From NCBI GenBank assembly GCA_011523705.1, contig WTGC01000214.1, positions 1 to 32,980 of the forward strand: a DNA stretch of 32,980 nucleotides, in the 5' to 3' direction. This DNA is from Chloroflexota bacterium. GTDB lineage: Bacteria > Chloroflexota > Anaerolineae > Aggregatilineales > Phototrophicaceae. The translations under genes and the position numbers were made by a program. Below the pieces are notes generated by a model. That model searched no databases, had not been told where the DNA came from, and saw only the letters and a list, made by a program, of their open reading frames with translations. Below, in pieces: positions 8,373 through 15,710 of this stretch. The stretch's first letter is position 1, and the number at the start of each line of letters is the position of its first letter.

Positions 8373-9365
8373 CTAAGATGTCGGCCGCATCTCTCCTAGC
8401 GAGCGCTCGCCTTGCCGAATGTAACCCGCCACAGGACTTTCGATGCGACCGTAGGCGTTCCAAATCTTGAATCCCAGCAGCGCCAGCAGGTCGTCGTCGG
8501 CTTCCGCCACCACCTCGGGCGCGGTCGCCATGGTGAAATTGACTTGCGTGCGAAATTGCGGCGCGACGAAGGTGGTCAAGACACCCAGGCGATGTTCGTC
8601 GCTGACGTTGGCGCCGGTGCCATGCCAGATGCGGCCATCGAAGAGCATGGCGGTGCCGGCGGCGCCTTCGGCCGGGATGCTGACGACATCCTTGTCCTTG
8701 TCTTTGTCGGGGCGCCGTCCGAAGAGGTGGCTGCGCGGCGCCAAGCGGGTGGCGCCGATGGCTTCGGTGAAGTCGTTGAGCATCCACATGACGTTGACCA
8801 CGACAGGCGGCGCGATCATCGCCGGGTGCTCATCGACGCGGTTGGAAAGCTCGCGCGTCAGCGAGCCGGCCGGCACCGGATTGGGCGCGCGGTGGATCGG
8901 CTCCGGCATCCACCACTGGTCGGTGTGCAGATTCATGGCGACGCCGCCTGGCTTGGCGATGTTGGCGCCATAGCTGGAGAGCAGATAATCATTCCCCAGC
9001 ACATGCCCGACGACCGCGCGCACGGTTGACTGCTGCAGGAGTTCGCGCCAGACCCGTCCTTTGTTTATCAGCATCCAGACGCGCTGATTGACGCCGCCAG
9101 CTTTGCCTGAAAAGGCGTCGCGCCGGATATTGCCGTCTTTGTCGGTGAAGGCGCCCCATTGCTGCTTGGCGCCGCCATCTTCAAAGGCGTGGCCGCCTTC
9201 CAGCTCAGCCTGCGCCTGTTCCAGCAAGCGCTTCTTGGCGACCGCCAGCTGGTCGGGCGGGATGGCGTTTTCTACCAGGCAGTAGCCGTATTCGTCGATA
9301 TTGGCTTTGAGCGTATCGAGGTCGCTTGTCGGTTGGGGCAGTTCTTCATGCGTCCAGTCGAACAT
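8373..9365 (-). CDS. Phytanoyl-CoA dioxygenase (PhyH) family protein
   Basis: The 330-residue protein is a non-haem Fe(II)/2-oxoglutarate-dependent oxygenase of the PhyH superfamily. The iron triad is visible as His147-Thr-Asp149 (in MNLHTDQWW) and distal His248 (RIWHGTGANV), with Arg259 (DEHRLGV) placed to bind 2-oxoglutarate. The N-terminal helix region (DEYGYCLVENAIPPDQLAVAKKRL) is also characteristic. Members hydroxylate lipids, ectoine, phosphonates and many secondary metabolites, so the substrate stays open. The charged loop DKDKDKD (220-226) between the core strands is unusual. It is only distantly similar to the two plus-strand PhyH genes at 10565 and 11468. The start has GGAG nine bases before ATG. 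It lies 66 bases from the SH3 protein gene on the same strand, but a functional link is not obvious. Confidence 0.9.
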   Translation of the reverse strand: MFDWTHEELPQPTSDLDTLKANIDEYGYCLVENAIPPDQLAVAKKRLLEQAQAELEGGHAFEDGGAKQQWGAFTDKDGNIRRDAFSGKAGGVNQRVWMLINKGRVWRELLQQSTVRAVVGHVLGNDYLLSSYGANIAKPGGVAMNLHTDQWWMPEPIHRAPNPVPAGSLTRELSNRVDEHPAMIAPPVVVNVMWMLNDFTEAIGATRLAPRSHLFGRRPDKDKDKDVVSIPAEGAAGTAMLFDGRIWHGTGANVSDEHRLGVLTTFVAPQFRTQVNFTMATAPEVVAEADDDLLALLGFKIWNAYGRIESPVAGYIRQGERSLGEMRPTS

Positions 9366-9497
9366 GTTGGTCTCCGTCAGGGTGAACTAAGAAATGCTGG
9401 CTGCGGCGGCGAGCTAGATCGTCTGTGTCGGTTCATTGTGGGGGAGAATACATCAGAGCGCGGGGCTGCGCAAACAACTAGATGCCGAAGATGCACG

Positions 9498-9830
9498 TCA
9501 AGTTAGTAGGGTTTCGAGTCGTTCCATGACGTCAAGGAGGACTGTTTCGGGGGCGTTGGCTTTGAATTCGACCGGGCGGACTCGCCAATCTATACTCCGG
9601 ATATGATCAACCAGCACCACGCCGTAGATTTCTAAACCTGCGGGCAGCGGGACCTCAAAGGGATAACCCTTTTGTCGTCCAGTAATGGGACAGCAGACAG
9701 CCAAGCCTGAGGAGTAGTTGAAGCCATGTCGGGACAAAATGAGAGCGGGACGTGAGCCCGCTTGCTCGCGCCCCGCCTGGGGATCAAAATCTGTCCAGAC
9801 AATATCCCCGCGATTAGGGATATAAGCCAC
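9498..9830 (-). CDS. mazF: MazF/PemK-family endoribonuclease toxin
   Basis: The 110-residue protein has the MazF/PemK signature: RGDIVWTDFDPQAGREQAG followed by RPALILS, then CCPITGR and a late VLVDHIRSIDW. Toxins of this fold cut mRNA at short sites and are held inactive by a MazE-type antitoxin. I chose the GTG at 9830, giving a TAGTG overlap with the antitoxin stop and AGAGG seven bases upstream. A TTG two codons earlier (9836) is open but sits too close to the ribosome-binding site. Key conserved residues (Arg29 after the loop, Thr/Ser near residue 50) appear present, so it is probably active. Expression should depend on translation of the upstream antitoxin gene. Confidence 0.92.
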   Translation of the reverse strand: MAYIPNRGDIVWTDFDPQAGREQAGSRPALILSRHGFNYSSGLAVCCPITGRQKGYPFEVPLPAGLEIYGVVLVDHIRSIDWRVRPVEFKANAPETVLLDVMERLETLLT

Positions 9831-10072
9831 TACCAAACCTCTTTGCCAACCGGCGGACCCCAGTCAACTTCCCCGTGTCGATTTTCAGGCGTGATTTGCG
9901 CGACTAATTCCTCCAGCTTGTAGCGGGGCGCGCCTGGCGGATAAATCTTCAGGCATCCATTCACAACGCGCAGTTCAACCTCACTGCCGACTTCCAGCCC
10001 AATCTCATCCGCCAATTCATCGGGAATGCAGATGGCAAGGCTGTTCCCCCATTTCTTTATTGTGGTAGTCAT
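9830..10072 (-). CDS. mazE: AbrB/MazE-family antitoxin, cognate to the adjacent toxin
   Basis: The 80-residue protein has an N-terminal swapped-hairpin AbrB/SpoVT domain (MTTTIKKWGNSLAICIPDEL ... VGSEVELRVV) that binds DNA, and an acidic, disordered C-terminal tail ending GPPVGKEVW that would wrap the toxin. Stop and toxin start overlap as TAGTG. I placed the start at the ATG at 10072, matching the second copy (MSARIKKWG); an in-frame GTG at 10096 would add eight residues. Bases 9962-10045 match 10292-10375 in the second antitoxin gene with one mismatch, so this is a recent tandem copy. Confidence 0.9.
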   Translation of the reverse strand: MTTTIKKWGNSLAICIPDELADEIGLEVGSEVELRVVNGCLKIYPPGAPRYKLEELVAQITPENRHGEVDWGPPVGKEVW

Positions 10073-10156
10073 TGCAGTCCCCGTTTCTACTTTCACAATT
10101 GCATTCTAGCACAGGCTAAAGCATGTTCGCCAGACACTGCCCTGCAGCACCCTTGC

Positions 10157-10402
10157 TCACCACCATATCTCATTGCCAACAGGTGGCCCAGTGTCCCATT
10201 CTTCCGGTTCAAAATCATCAGGCACGCTCGCCAGAAGCTCATCAAGGTCGTAACGTTTGCTGCGCCGCTTTCTGATCCGGATTTCGCCGTCCACAACGCG
10301 CAGTTCAACCTCACTGCCGACTTCCAGCCCAATCTCATCCGCCAATGCATCGGGAATGCAGATGGCAAGGCTGTTTCCCCATTTCTTGATTCTGGCGCTC
10401 AT
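10157..10402 (-). CDS. mazE: AbrB/MazE-family antitoxin, duplicate without its own toxin
   Basis: The 81-residue protein is near-identical to the downstream antitoxin over the DNA-binding half (KKWGNSLAICIPDAL ... VGSEVELRVV) but quite different in the toxin-binding tail (RIRKRRSKRYDLDELLASVPDDFEPEEWDTGPPVGNEIWW). No toxin gene follows; the next 84 bases lead straight to the second antitoxin. Either the first toxin gene was lost after duplication, or this antitoxin now acts only as a repressor or as an anti-addiction decoy. It is the first gene of the module and has the only clear promoter/operator (10421-10450), so it likely controls all three genes. Confidence 0.9.
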   Translation of the reverse strand: MSARIKKWGNSLAICIPDALADEIGLEVGSEVELRVVDGEIRIRKRRSKRYDLDELLASVPDDFEPEEWDTGPPVGNEIWW

Positions 10403-10420
10403 TGCTATTCTCGTTTCACC

Positions 10421-10450
10421 ATTGTAGATACAGATTACTGGATCTGTATC
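10421..10450 (-). promoter_or_regulatory. Promoter and 9-bp inverted-repeat operator of the mazE-mazE-mazF module
   Basis: A perfect inverted repeat, GATACAGAT (10427-10435) and ATCTGTATC (10442-10450) with a 6-base spacer, lies 24 bases before the first antitoxin start. On the minus strand a TACAAT -10 (10426 down to 10421) directly abuts it, so the repeat covers the -10/-35 spacer. That is the usual place for MazE-MazF autorepression. The -35 is poor, as expected for a tightly controlled promoter. Binding is inferred. Confidence 0.55.
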
Positions 10451-10502
10451 GTGCCATGCACCTTATGTTTGTTCGCGGACTGGAGGTATGCTTTCACATT
10501 AG

Positions 10503-10531
10503 GTGACATCCGCTCGGTTTTTCGCTACAAT
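10503..10531 (+). promoter_or_regulatory. Sigma-70-type promoter for the tandem PhyH genes
   Basis: GTGACA (10503-10508; one mismatch to TTGACA), a 17-base spacer and TACAAT (10526-10531) form a good housekeeping-type promoter. The predicted transcript start near 10538 leaves a leader of about 27 bases with GAGG eight bases before the chosen ATG at 10565. Confidence 0.6.
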
Positions 10532-10564
10532 TGGCGGATGAAACTGAGTTGCGAGGATGCAGCA

Positions 10565-11407
10565 ATGACCGTTCCCGCCACGAAAGAAAAGGAGTTTGCC
10601 GCGCGAGGCTACACCATCGCGCGTGGTCTTTTTGATCTTGACGAGGTCGAAGAATTACGTCAACACTTCTTCGCGATCAATGCGGAACAGCATGCGATAC
10701 GCGAACGCGACGCGAATTCGGACAATACTGTTGTAGAGGGCGATCCCCTGGCGCGGTTTCCGCGCGTTATGATGCCGCATCGCTTTGACGAAAAGAGCCT
10801 GCAATGGATGATCGACGCCCGGCTCAACGCGTGGATGACGAGCATCCTCGGGCGCGAGCCCTACGCCGTGCAGACGATGTTTTATTTCAAGCCGCCGGGC
10901 GCCCGCGGCCAAGCGCTGCACCAGGATCAGTTCTATCTGCGCGTCGACCCCGGCACCTGCGTCGCCGCCTGGATGGCGATAGATCGCTGCGATGAGGAAA
11001 ACGGCTGCCTGCGCATCGTGCCCGGCACGCACGACATTCCGGTTTTGTGCACAGTCGATGCCGACACCGATGTCAGCTTCACCGATGTCACCGTTGAATT
11101 GCCGCCCGGTTATGAGCCGATTCCGTTGATTATGGCGCCCGGCGATGTGCTTTTCTTCAACGGTCAGTTGGTTCACGGCAGCTACCCCAATAGCACAACT
11201 GACCGCTTCCGCAGCGCTTTGATCGGACACTATATCGTCGGTGAAGCCGAGGCTGTCAGTAAATGGTATCATCCGGTGTTGCGCATGGACGGCAGCGAAG
11301 TCGACTTCGGCGTCAGCGAACATGGCGGACCCTGCGGCGTCTGGGTCGATCGCGATGGCGAAGCGATGGCCGTGCTCGAAGGCGTCGAGACGCGCTATAC
11401 CAGCTGA
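10565..11407 (+). CDS. Phytanoyl-CoA dioxygenase (PhyH) family protein, tandem copy 1
   Basis: The 280-residue Fe(II)/2-oxoglutarate oxygenase starts at MTVPATKEKEFAARGYTIARGLF. The iron site is His119-Gln-Asp121 (QALHQDQFYLRV) with distal His204 (GQLVHGSYPN); the Arg of DRFR is placed for 2-oxoglutarate. GARGQALHQDQFYLRVDPGTC, with AAWMAIDRCDEENGCLRIVPGTH, is typical of the PhyH subgroup near hydroxylases of small metabolites. The start is chosen from GAGG eight bases upstream and from alignment with copy 2; an ATG at 10538 is a less likely alternative. It is followed after 60 bases by a close paralogue. Its C-terminal half (KWYHPVLRMDGSEVDFGVSE) is nearly identical to copy 2, while the N-terminal 30-60 region differs and is six residues longer, suggesting different substrates or partner contacts. 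Confidence 0.92.
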   Translation: MTVPATKEKEFAARGYTIARGLFDLDEVEELRQHFFAINAEQHAIRERDANSDNTVVEGDPLARFPRVMMPHRFDEKSLQWMIDARLNAWMTSILGREPYAVQTMFYFKPPGARGQALHQDQFYLRVDPGTCVAAWMAIDRCDEENGCLRIVPGTHDIPVLCTVDADTDVSFTDVTVELPPGYEPIPLIMAPGDVLFFNGQLVHGSYPNSTTDRFRSALIGHYIVGEAEAVSKWYHPVLRMDGSEVDFGVSEHGGPCGVWVDRDGEAMAVLEGVETRYTS

Positions 11408-11467
11408 GGCTCAGGCGCGGCTGACGATTGACACGCGGCCAAGCCACAGCGGGAGCAAATTTCAGTT

Positions 11468-12310
11468 ATGCCAGTCTCCGCCACAAACATCAGCGAGTTT
11501 GCCGCACAGGGTCTTACCATGGCGCGCGGCTTGTTCAACCTCGACGAGGTCGAGCAATTGCGGCGGCACTTCTTATGGATCAACAAGAATCACCGGCGCG
11601 TGTCGGACAATATCACCGATGAAAGCGATCCGCTCGCCAAATACCCGCGCGTTGGGCAGCCGCATCGCTGGGACGAAACGAGCCTGAACTGGATGATTGA
11701 TCGGCGCCTCAACGAGTGGCTGACGGCCATCCTCGGGCGCGAGCCCTACGCCGTGCAGACGATGTTCTATTACAAACCGCCGGGCGCCCGCGGTCAGGCG
11801 CTGCACCAGGATCAGTTCTATTTGCGCGTCGAGCCCGGCACCTGCGTCGCCGCCTGGATGGCCGTTGACCGCTGCGATGAAGAAAACGGCTGTCTCTTCG
11901 TCGTGCCCGGGACGCACAACATCCCGGTTCTCTGCACAGTCGACGCCGATACGGATGTCAGCTTCGTCAACGATACGGTGGAATTGCCACCCGGATTCGA
12001 ACCGATTCCCCTCATTATGGAGCCCGGCGATGTGCTCTTCTTCAACGGGCAGCTGGTGCACGGCAGCTACCCCAATACCAGCGCCGATCGCTTCCGCTGC
12101 GCGATGATCGGCCACTACATTGTCGGCGAGGCTGAGGCGGTCGCCAAGTGGTATCATCCGGTCTTGCGCATGGATGGAAGCGAAGTTGACTTCGGCGTCA
12201 GCGAGCAGGGCGGGCCCTGCGGCGTCTGGGTCGATCGTGATGGCGAGCCGGTCGCTGTCCTTGAAGGCATTGAGACCCGCCAAGAGCATCGCTCGCGGGG
12301 GCGCGATTGA
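11468..12310 (+). CDS. Phytanoyl-CoA dioxygenase (PhyH) family protein, tandem copy 2
   Basis: The 280-residue paralogue of the preceding gene has iron ligands His113, Asp115 and His198 and Arg208/Arg210 (ADRFRC) near the 2-oxoglutarate site. The stretch from LGREPYAVQTMFY to the end aligns without gaps to copy 1. It differs in the 40-60 loop and has a longer, basic tail (RQEHRSRGRD). The ribosome-binding site GGGAG lies about twelve bases from ATG, a rather long spacing, so translation may rely on read-through from copy 1. The pair precedes sugar-oxidation genes, but the 154-base gap contains a candidate promoter and makes a shared operon uncertain. Confidence 0.92.
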   Translation: MPVSATNISEFAAQGLTMARGLFNLDEVEQLRRHFLWINKNHRRVSDNITDESDPLAKYPRVGQPHRWDETSLNWMIDRRLNEWLTAILGREPYAVQTMFYYKPPGARGQALHQDQFYLRVEPGTCVAAWMAVDRCDEENGCLFVVPGTHNIPVLCTVDADTDVSFVNDTVELPPGFEPIPLIMEPGDVLFFNGQLVHGSYPNTSADRFRCAMIGHYIVGEAEAVAKWYHPVLRMDGSEVDFGVSEQGGPCGVWVDRDGEPVAVLEGIETRQEHRSRGRD

Positions 12311-12389
12311 GGGCGTCTCCAGGCGCTGAGATTGAAGCTTTACTGCTATATCCGCGCACCGCGCATTCTGCAAGAAACCCACTTCCAAA

Positions 12390-12419
12390 TTGAATTCGCC
12401 TTTTGCAATCCTCTAGGAT
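12390..12419 (+). promoter_or_regulatory. Candidate promoter for the Gfo/Idh-isomerase cluster
   Basis: TTGAAT (12390-12395), an 18-base spacer and TAGGAT (12414-12419) form a plausible sigma-70-type promoter; the overlapping TACAAT at 12419 resembles the -10 at 10526. No ribosome-binding site is visible before the ATG at 12465, although the leader would be about 40 bases. Confidence 0.35.
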
Positions 12420-12464
12420 ACAATCCCTCGAATTGTGAGTTTTTTGCCTTTCGAAAAACTGTAG

Positions 12465-13466
12465 ATGACTGCAAGAACCGCTTTGATCGGCGCTGGCAAC
12501 ATGGCGCGCCACCATCTCCCTCTGATGATCGAGGCGGGCGCCGATATTCGCGTCATCTGCGAGCCGTCGCATGACAATTATGAACTCACGCTCGATAAGC
12601 TGGCCGAGCTAGGCGCGCCGCCGCCGCCCAACGAACCGGTTCTCGCGGACATGCTGGCGAAGCGGGCCGGCGAACTGGATGCCGTCTTCATAATCACGCC
12701 GCACAACCAGCATCATGATCAGGCCAAAGCCTGCCTGGAGGCGGGCTTGGATGTCTTGTTGGAGAAGCCGATGGTGATGAACGCGGCGGAAGCGATCAGC
12801 TTGATGGATACGCGCGACCGGACGGGCAGGCATCTGGTCGTGGCTTTTCAGGGCGGGCTTTCGCCACAGATTCGCCACGCGGCCGCCTTGATCGCATCGG
12901 GCCAGCTCGGCGAATTGCGAACTGTGACCGGCATGCTCTGGCAGGGCTGGAAAGAGAACACGGCCGGCAAGTGGCGTCAGATTCCGGAGATCGCCGGTGG
13001 CGGCTTTCTCTTCGATTCCGGCGCTCACATGCTGAACACGGTCTGCACACTGGTGGGCGAAGACTTTGCGACGGTCGCGGCTTGGCTGGATAAGCGCGGC
13101 GCCGCGGTCGATATTGACGGCGTGGTCATGGGGCGGCTGGAATCGGGCGCGCTGGTGACCATCAACGGCTGCGGCGATTGCATCACGGGCTTGGAAAACG
13201 AGATCTATGTGAACCTGACCGGCGGCGTCATCCGCACTTGCATGTACGGGCGGCGACTGCTCATCCGGCGTTCGGGCGAATCCGATCTCCGTGAAGTGGA
13301 CGGTCTGCCCGAGATGCGCGGCGCCTGGGAACAGTTCACGCAGGTGCGCGCCGGCGAGATCGAAAATCCCTGCCCGCCGGAAGTGGGCTTGCGCATGGCC
13401 AAACTCTGGGACGCCATCGTGCAGTCGGCGAGCAAAGACGGCATGCCGGTACGTCCGCCCGCCTGA
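12465..13466 (+). CDS. Gfo/Idh/MocA-family NAD(P)-dependent oxidoreductase
   Basis: The 333-residue protein has an N-terminal Rossmann fold: ALIGAGNMARHH (residues 6-17) binds the dinucleotide, VFIITPHNQHHD follows, and VLLEKPMVMN contains the catalytic-type Lys101 of EKP. The substrate half includes GGGFLFDSGAHMLN (178-191), the usual active-site Asp-x-x-x-His segment. Members oxidise inositols, sugars and sugar-like polyols. It opens a same-strand run with two IolE-type isomerases and a beta-hydroxyacid dehydrogenase, so I infer it catalyses the first oxidation in a polyol or sugar-acid catabolic route. It is clearly different from the Gfo/Idh gene at 1-731. There is no strong ribosome-binding site. 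Confidence 0.92.
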   Translation: MTARTALIGAGNMARHHLPLMIEAGADIRVICEPSHDNYELTLDKLAELGAPPPPNEPVLADMLAKRAGELDAVFIITPHNQHHDQAKACLEAGLDVLLEKPMVMNAAEAISLMDTRDRTGRHLVVAFQGGLSPQIRHAAALIASGQLGELRTVTGMLWQGWKENTAGKWRQIPEIAGGGFLFDSGAHMLNTVCTLVGEDFATVAAWLDKRGAAVDIDGVVMGRLESGALVTINGCGDCITGLENEIYVNLTGGVIRTCMYGRRLLIRRSGESDLREVDGLPEMRGAWEQFTQVRAGEIENPCPPEVGLRMAKLWDAIVQSASKDGMPVRPPA

Positions 13467-13540
13467 ACGACGGCTGTACGATACCGAAAATCATCAAAGT
13501 GGATTCACGAATCTTTTTCACGCACTGACAGGAGAAACGC

Positions 13541-14410
13541 ATGAAAACTGCAACTGGCAACTTCCCGCTGGGCTGGCGCCGCCGCAACTATGCCTGGGAG
13601 CAAGACTTGGACGGCATGATCGCCTGGGCGCTGGAAAACGACCTGGAAGTCATCGACCTGGGCCAGGACGCCGATCGCGACGCCAAGGCGGTCGTGGAGG
13701 CCGGGCTGCGCATTGGCTCGGCAGATATGGCTGTTTGGCACGAGATGATATCGCCCGATGCTGGCGCGCGCCGTGACGCGGCAGCGAAGAATGCCGAATA
13801 TATCCGCGCTTGCGCCTCCGCTGGCGCGGTGACATTTTTCGTCGTCATGCTCCCGCAAGATCCGGCCCGCCCGCGCGCCGAGAACTTCGGCTATATGGTC
13901 GAGAGCTATGGCGAACTGGCCGCGACCTTTGAAGAATGCGGCGCCAGTCTCGCCATTGAAGGCTGGCCTGGCCCCGGTTCGCTCGTCTGTACGCCGGAGA
14001 CTTACCGCGCCTTCATTGAACAGGTCGGCTCGGGCAATATGGGTGTCAACTACGACCCGTCGCATCTCTTGCGCATGGGCATCGACCCCATCCGATTTCT
14101 CAAGGAGTTCGTCGGGCATGTCTTCCATGTGCACGGCAAAGACTGCATGATCGTTGACGAGAATCTCTATCAGTACGGCAATTTGCAGGAAGCGGCCTTC
14201 GCAAAGCCCTTCAAGTACGGCGGCATGAACTGGCGCTACACCATCCCGGGACACGGCCTCTCCGATTGGAAGATCATCCTGAGCATCTTGCAGGAGAATG
14301 GCTACGGCGGCTGCGTCAGCATTGAGCTGGAAGACCACTACTACGATGACACGGAAGCCGAACAGAAGCTGGGCGTGCTGCAGGGCGTCAAGTTCCTGGC
14401 GGGGTCTTGA
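13541..14410 (+). CDS. Sugar phosphate isomerase/epimerase-type TIM barrel, copy 1
   Basis: The 289-residue protein is of the xylose-isomerase-like/AP endonuclease family 2 barrel. Putative metal ligands sit at barrel strand ends: Glu140 (SLAIEGWPG), Asp172 and His175 (NYDPSHLL), His198 (FHVHGKD) and Glu262 (VSIELED). The family isomerises or epimerises ketoses and dehydrates inosose (IolE). It lies 74 bases after the Gfo/Idh gene with a strong AGGAG six bases before ATG. The pairing of an NAD-dependent polyol dehydrogenase with this barrel is common in inositol and rare-sugar pathways, so I infer it acts on the keto product. The exact reaction is not resolved. Confidence 0.9.
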   Translation: MKTATGNFPLGWRRRNYAWEQDLDGMIAWALENDLEVIDLGQDADRDAKAVVEAGLRIGSADMAVWHEMISPDAGARRDAAAKNAEYIRACASAGAVTFFVVMLPQDPARPRAENFGYMVESYGELAATFEECGASLAIEGWPGPGSLVCTPETYRAFIEQVGSGNMGVNYDPSHLLRMGIDPIRFLKEFVGHVFHVHGKDCMIVDENLYQYGNLQEAAFAKPFKYGGMNWRYTIPGHGLSDWKIILSILQENGYGGCVSIELEDHYYDDTEAEQKLGVLQGVKFLAGS

Positions 14411-14472
14411 TCTGTTCTCCCTATTTCAACGAGGTGGGGGACATGATTGCAATGACTAAGCGCAATTGCAAA

Positions 14473-14493
14473 GGGTCAGCCGCCGGCTGACCC
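14473..14493. repeat. Palindromic repeat GGGTCAGCC/GGCTGACCC
   Basis: Perfect 9-base arms separated by three bases form a hairpin 62 bases after the isomerase stop. The tail (GTACAGGTATCTTT) has only a short T run, so it is a poor terminator. It belongs with the TGTAGGGGCGACC-type palindromes that follow at 14521 and 14583. Confidence 0.65.
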
Positions 14494-14520
14494 GTACAGG
14501 TATCTTTAATGCGGAATTGT

Positions 14521-14569
14521 TGTAGGGGCGAGCGACTCGCAGTGTCTACGCGCGGCGGTGGCTCGCCCC
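14521..14569. repeat. TGTAGGGGCGAGC palindromic repeat with an occupied loop
   Basis: Arms GGGGCGAGC (14525-14533) and GCTCGCCCC (14561-14569) flank a 27-base loop containing GTGTCTACGCG (14542-14552). The related copy at 14583 has only two bases in its loop, so the longer loop looks like a nested insertion. Confidence 0.65.
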
Positions 14570-14582
14570 GCCAGTCTAAAAA

Positions 14583-14607
14583 TGTAGGGGCGACCCTTGG
14601 GTCGCCC
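14583..14607. repeat. TGTAGGGGCGACCC palindromic repeat with a short loop
   Basis: Arms GGGCGACCC (14588-14596) and GGGTCGCCC (14599-14607) are separated by two bases. It ends 25 bases before the dehydrogenase start. Related copies lie at 14521, 30629 and 32621. Confidence 0.65.
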
Positions 14608-14632
14608 GCGTCAAATGCGAGGAACCGGTGAA

Positions 14633-15523
14633 ATGAAAAACGTAGGCGTAGTCGGTCTCGGAAATATGGGCATGGGCATGGCGAAGAACTTGCTCGCCGC
14701 TGGCTTCTCGGTGACAGGTTTCGACCTGCGGCGCGAGCGCGGTCAAATGCTTGCGGAGCGGGGCGGAAAATCGGCGAAGTCGCTGGCGGAGCTGGCCGAT
14801 GCCGATGTCGTATTCGTCATGGTGATGACCGGCGCGCAGGTGATGGAAGTAGTTGCGGGCGAAGGCGGGCTGATGCGCTTCCTGCGCGCGGGCGCCTCGA
14901 TTATCGTCTCCGCGACCATTCAGCCGGCCGAGATGCGCGCCGTTGAGGACGCCATCGCCGGGAGCGGCCTGCACTTGATCGACAGCCCGGTCAGCGGCGG
15001 GCAACCGGGCGCCGAGGCGGGGACGCTGACGATGATGGTCGCGGCCGAGACCCCGGTCTTCGAGAACAATCAGGATGTGCTGCGCGCGGTCGGCGAGAAG
15101 ATCTTTCACGTTGGCGAAGAAGTCGGCATGGGGCAGACGGTCAAGGCGTCGCTGCAGGCGCTGATTGGCGTCAGCTTCGTCGGCATCTTTGAGTCGCTGG
15201 CGCTGGGCGCGGCCGCCGGCGTCAAGGGCGAGACGCTCTTCAAGGTCTTCAGCAGCACGCACGTCGCCAACACGCCCTTCTTCAAGAGCTGCGCGGCACA
15301 CATCATGGAGCGCGAGTTTGAAGATACCGGCAGCCATATTAGCACGATGGTCAAGGATATTGGCATCAGCATGGCTTTGGCGCGTGAGAAGGGCATGCCA
15401 TTGTTCGCCACCGGCGCCGCCCACGAGCTGTTCCAAGCCGGCATCTCGCGCTTTCCCGAGGGCGACAACTGGGCGATCGTCAAGCTGCTGGAAGAGTTTT
15501 CTGGCGTGGAAGTTAAGTGGTGA
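14633..15523 (+). CDS. Beta-hydroxyacid dehydrogenase (3-hydroxyisobutyrate/tartronate-semialdehyde reductase family)
   Basis: The 296-residue protein has GLGNMGMGMAKNL (8-20) for NAD(P) binding, DSPVSGGQPGAEAGTL (117-132) as the family substrate loop, and Lys171 (GQTVKAS) as the catalytic lysine. An upstream reading-frame extension of twelve residues is just the palindromic repeat read through; I start at the ATG at 14633, with GAGG ten bases upstream. The usual Asn residues after the catalytic Lys are replaced (KASLQAL), which may alter specificity. In GarR-like pathways this enzyme reduces tartronate semialdehyde or oxidises a hydroxy acid. Position between two isomerase genes suggests it handles a product of the same route. 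Repeat-rich DNA separates it from both neighbours. Confidence 0.9.
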   Translation: MKNVGVVGLGNMGMGMAKNLLAAGFSVTGFDLRRERGQMLAERGGKSAKSLAELADADVVFVMVMTGAQVMEVVAGEGGLMRFLRAGASIIVSATIQPAEMRAVEDAIAGSGLHLIDSPVSGGQPGAEAGTLTMMVAAETPVFENNQDVLRAVGEKIFHVGEEVGMGQTVKASLQALIGVSFVGIFESLALGAAAGVKGETLFKVFSSTHVANTPFFKSCAAHIMEREFEDTGSHISTMVKDIGISMALAREKGMPLFATGAAHELFQAGISRFPEGDNWAIVKLLEEFSGVEVKW

Positions 15524-15593
15524 AGACTGCTGTAGACACACGCGCGCCAATGCCGCCGCCCACGCAAAATACCTTGCGTCTGCCTGCGCGCAG

Positions 15594-15660
15594 CTCCCCC
15601 TCTCGAACTGCTGTGTCTACGCGCAGCCCTTGTGGGAGAGGGGGCTGGGGGGTGAGGGGT
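15594..15660. repeat. CTCCCCCTCTC/GAGAGGGGG repeat with a nested GTGTCTACGCG segment
   Basis: The imperfect palindrome has CTCCCCCTCTC (15594-15604) on the left and GAGAGGGGGCTGGGG on the right. Between them lies GTGTCTACGCG (15613-15623), the same 11 bases seen at 14542 and 32590; the reverse complement GTAGACAC occurs at 15532. The host repeat type occurs uninterrupted at 26843. Confidence 0.6.
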
Positions 15661-15710
15661 GAGCCACCGGCTCGCCTACCCAATAGACGAAGAAAACAGG
15701 ACAGACAGAA

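Noticed and set aside
11573..12388. Minus-strand frame of 271 codons opposite the second tandem PhyH gene
   Set aside because: It is a mirror of a gene with an intact iron-binding motif; a similar shadow exists opposite the first copy.
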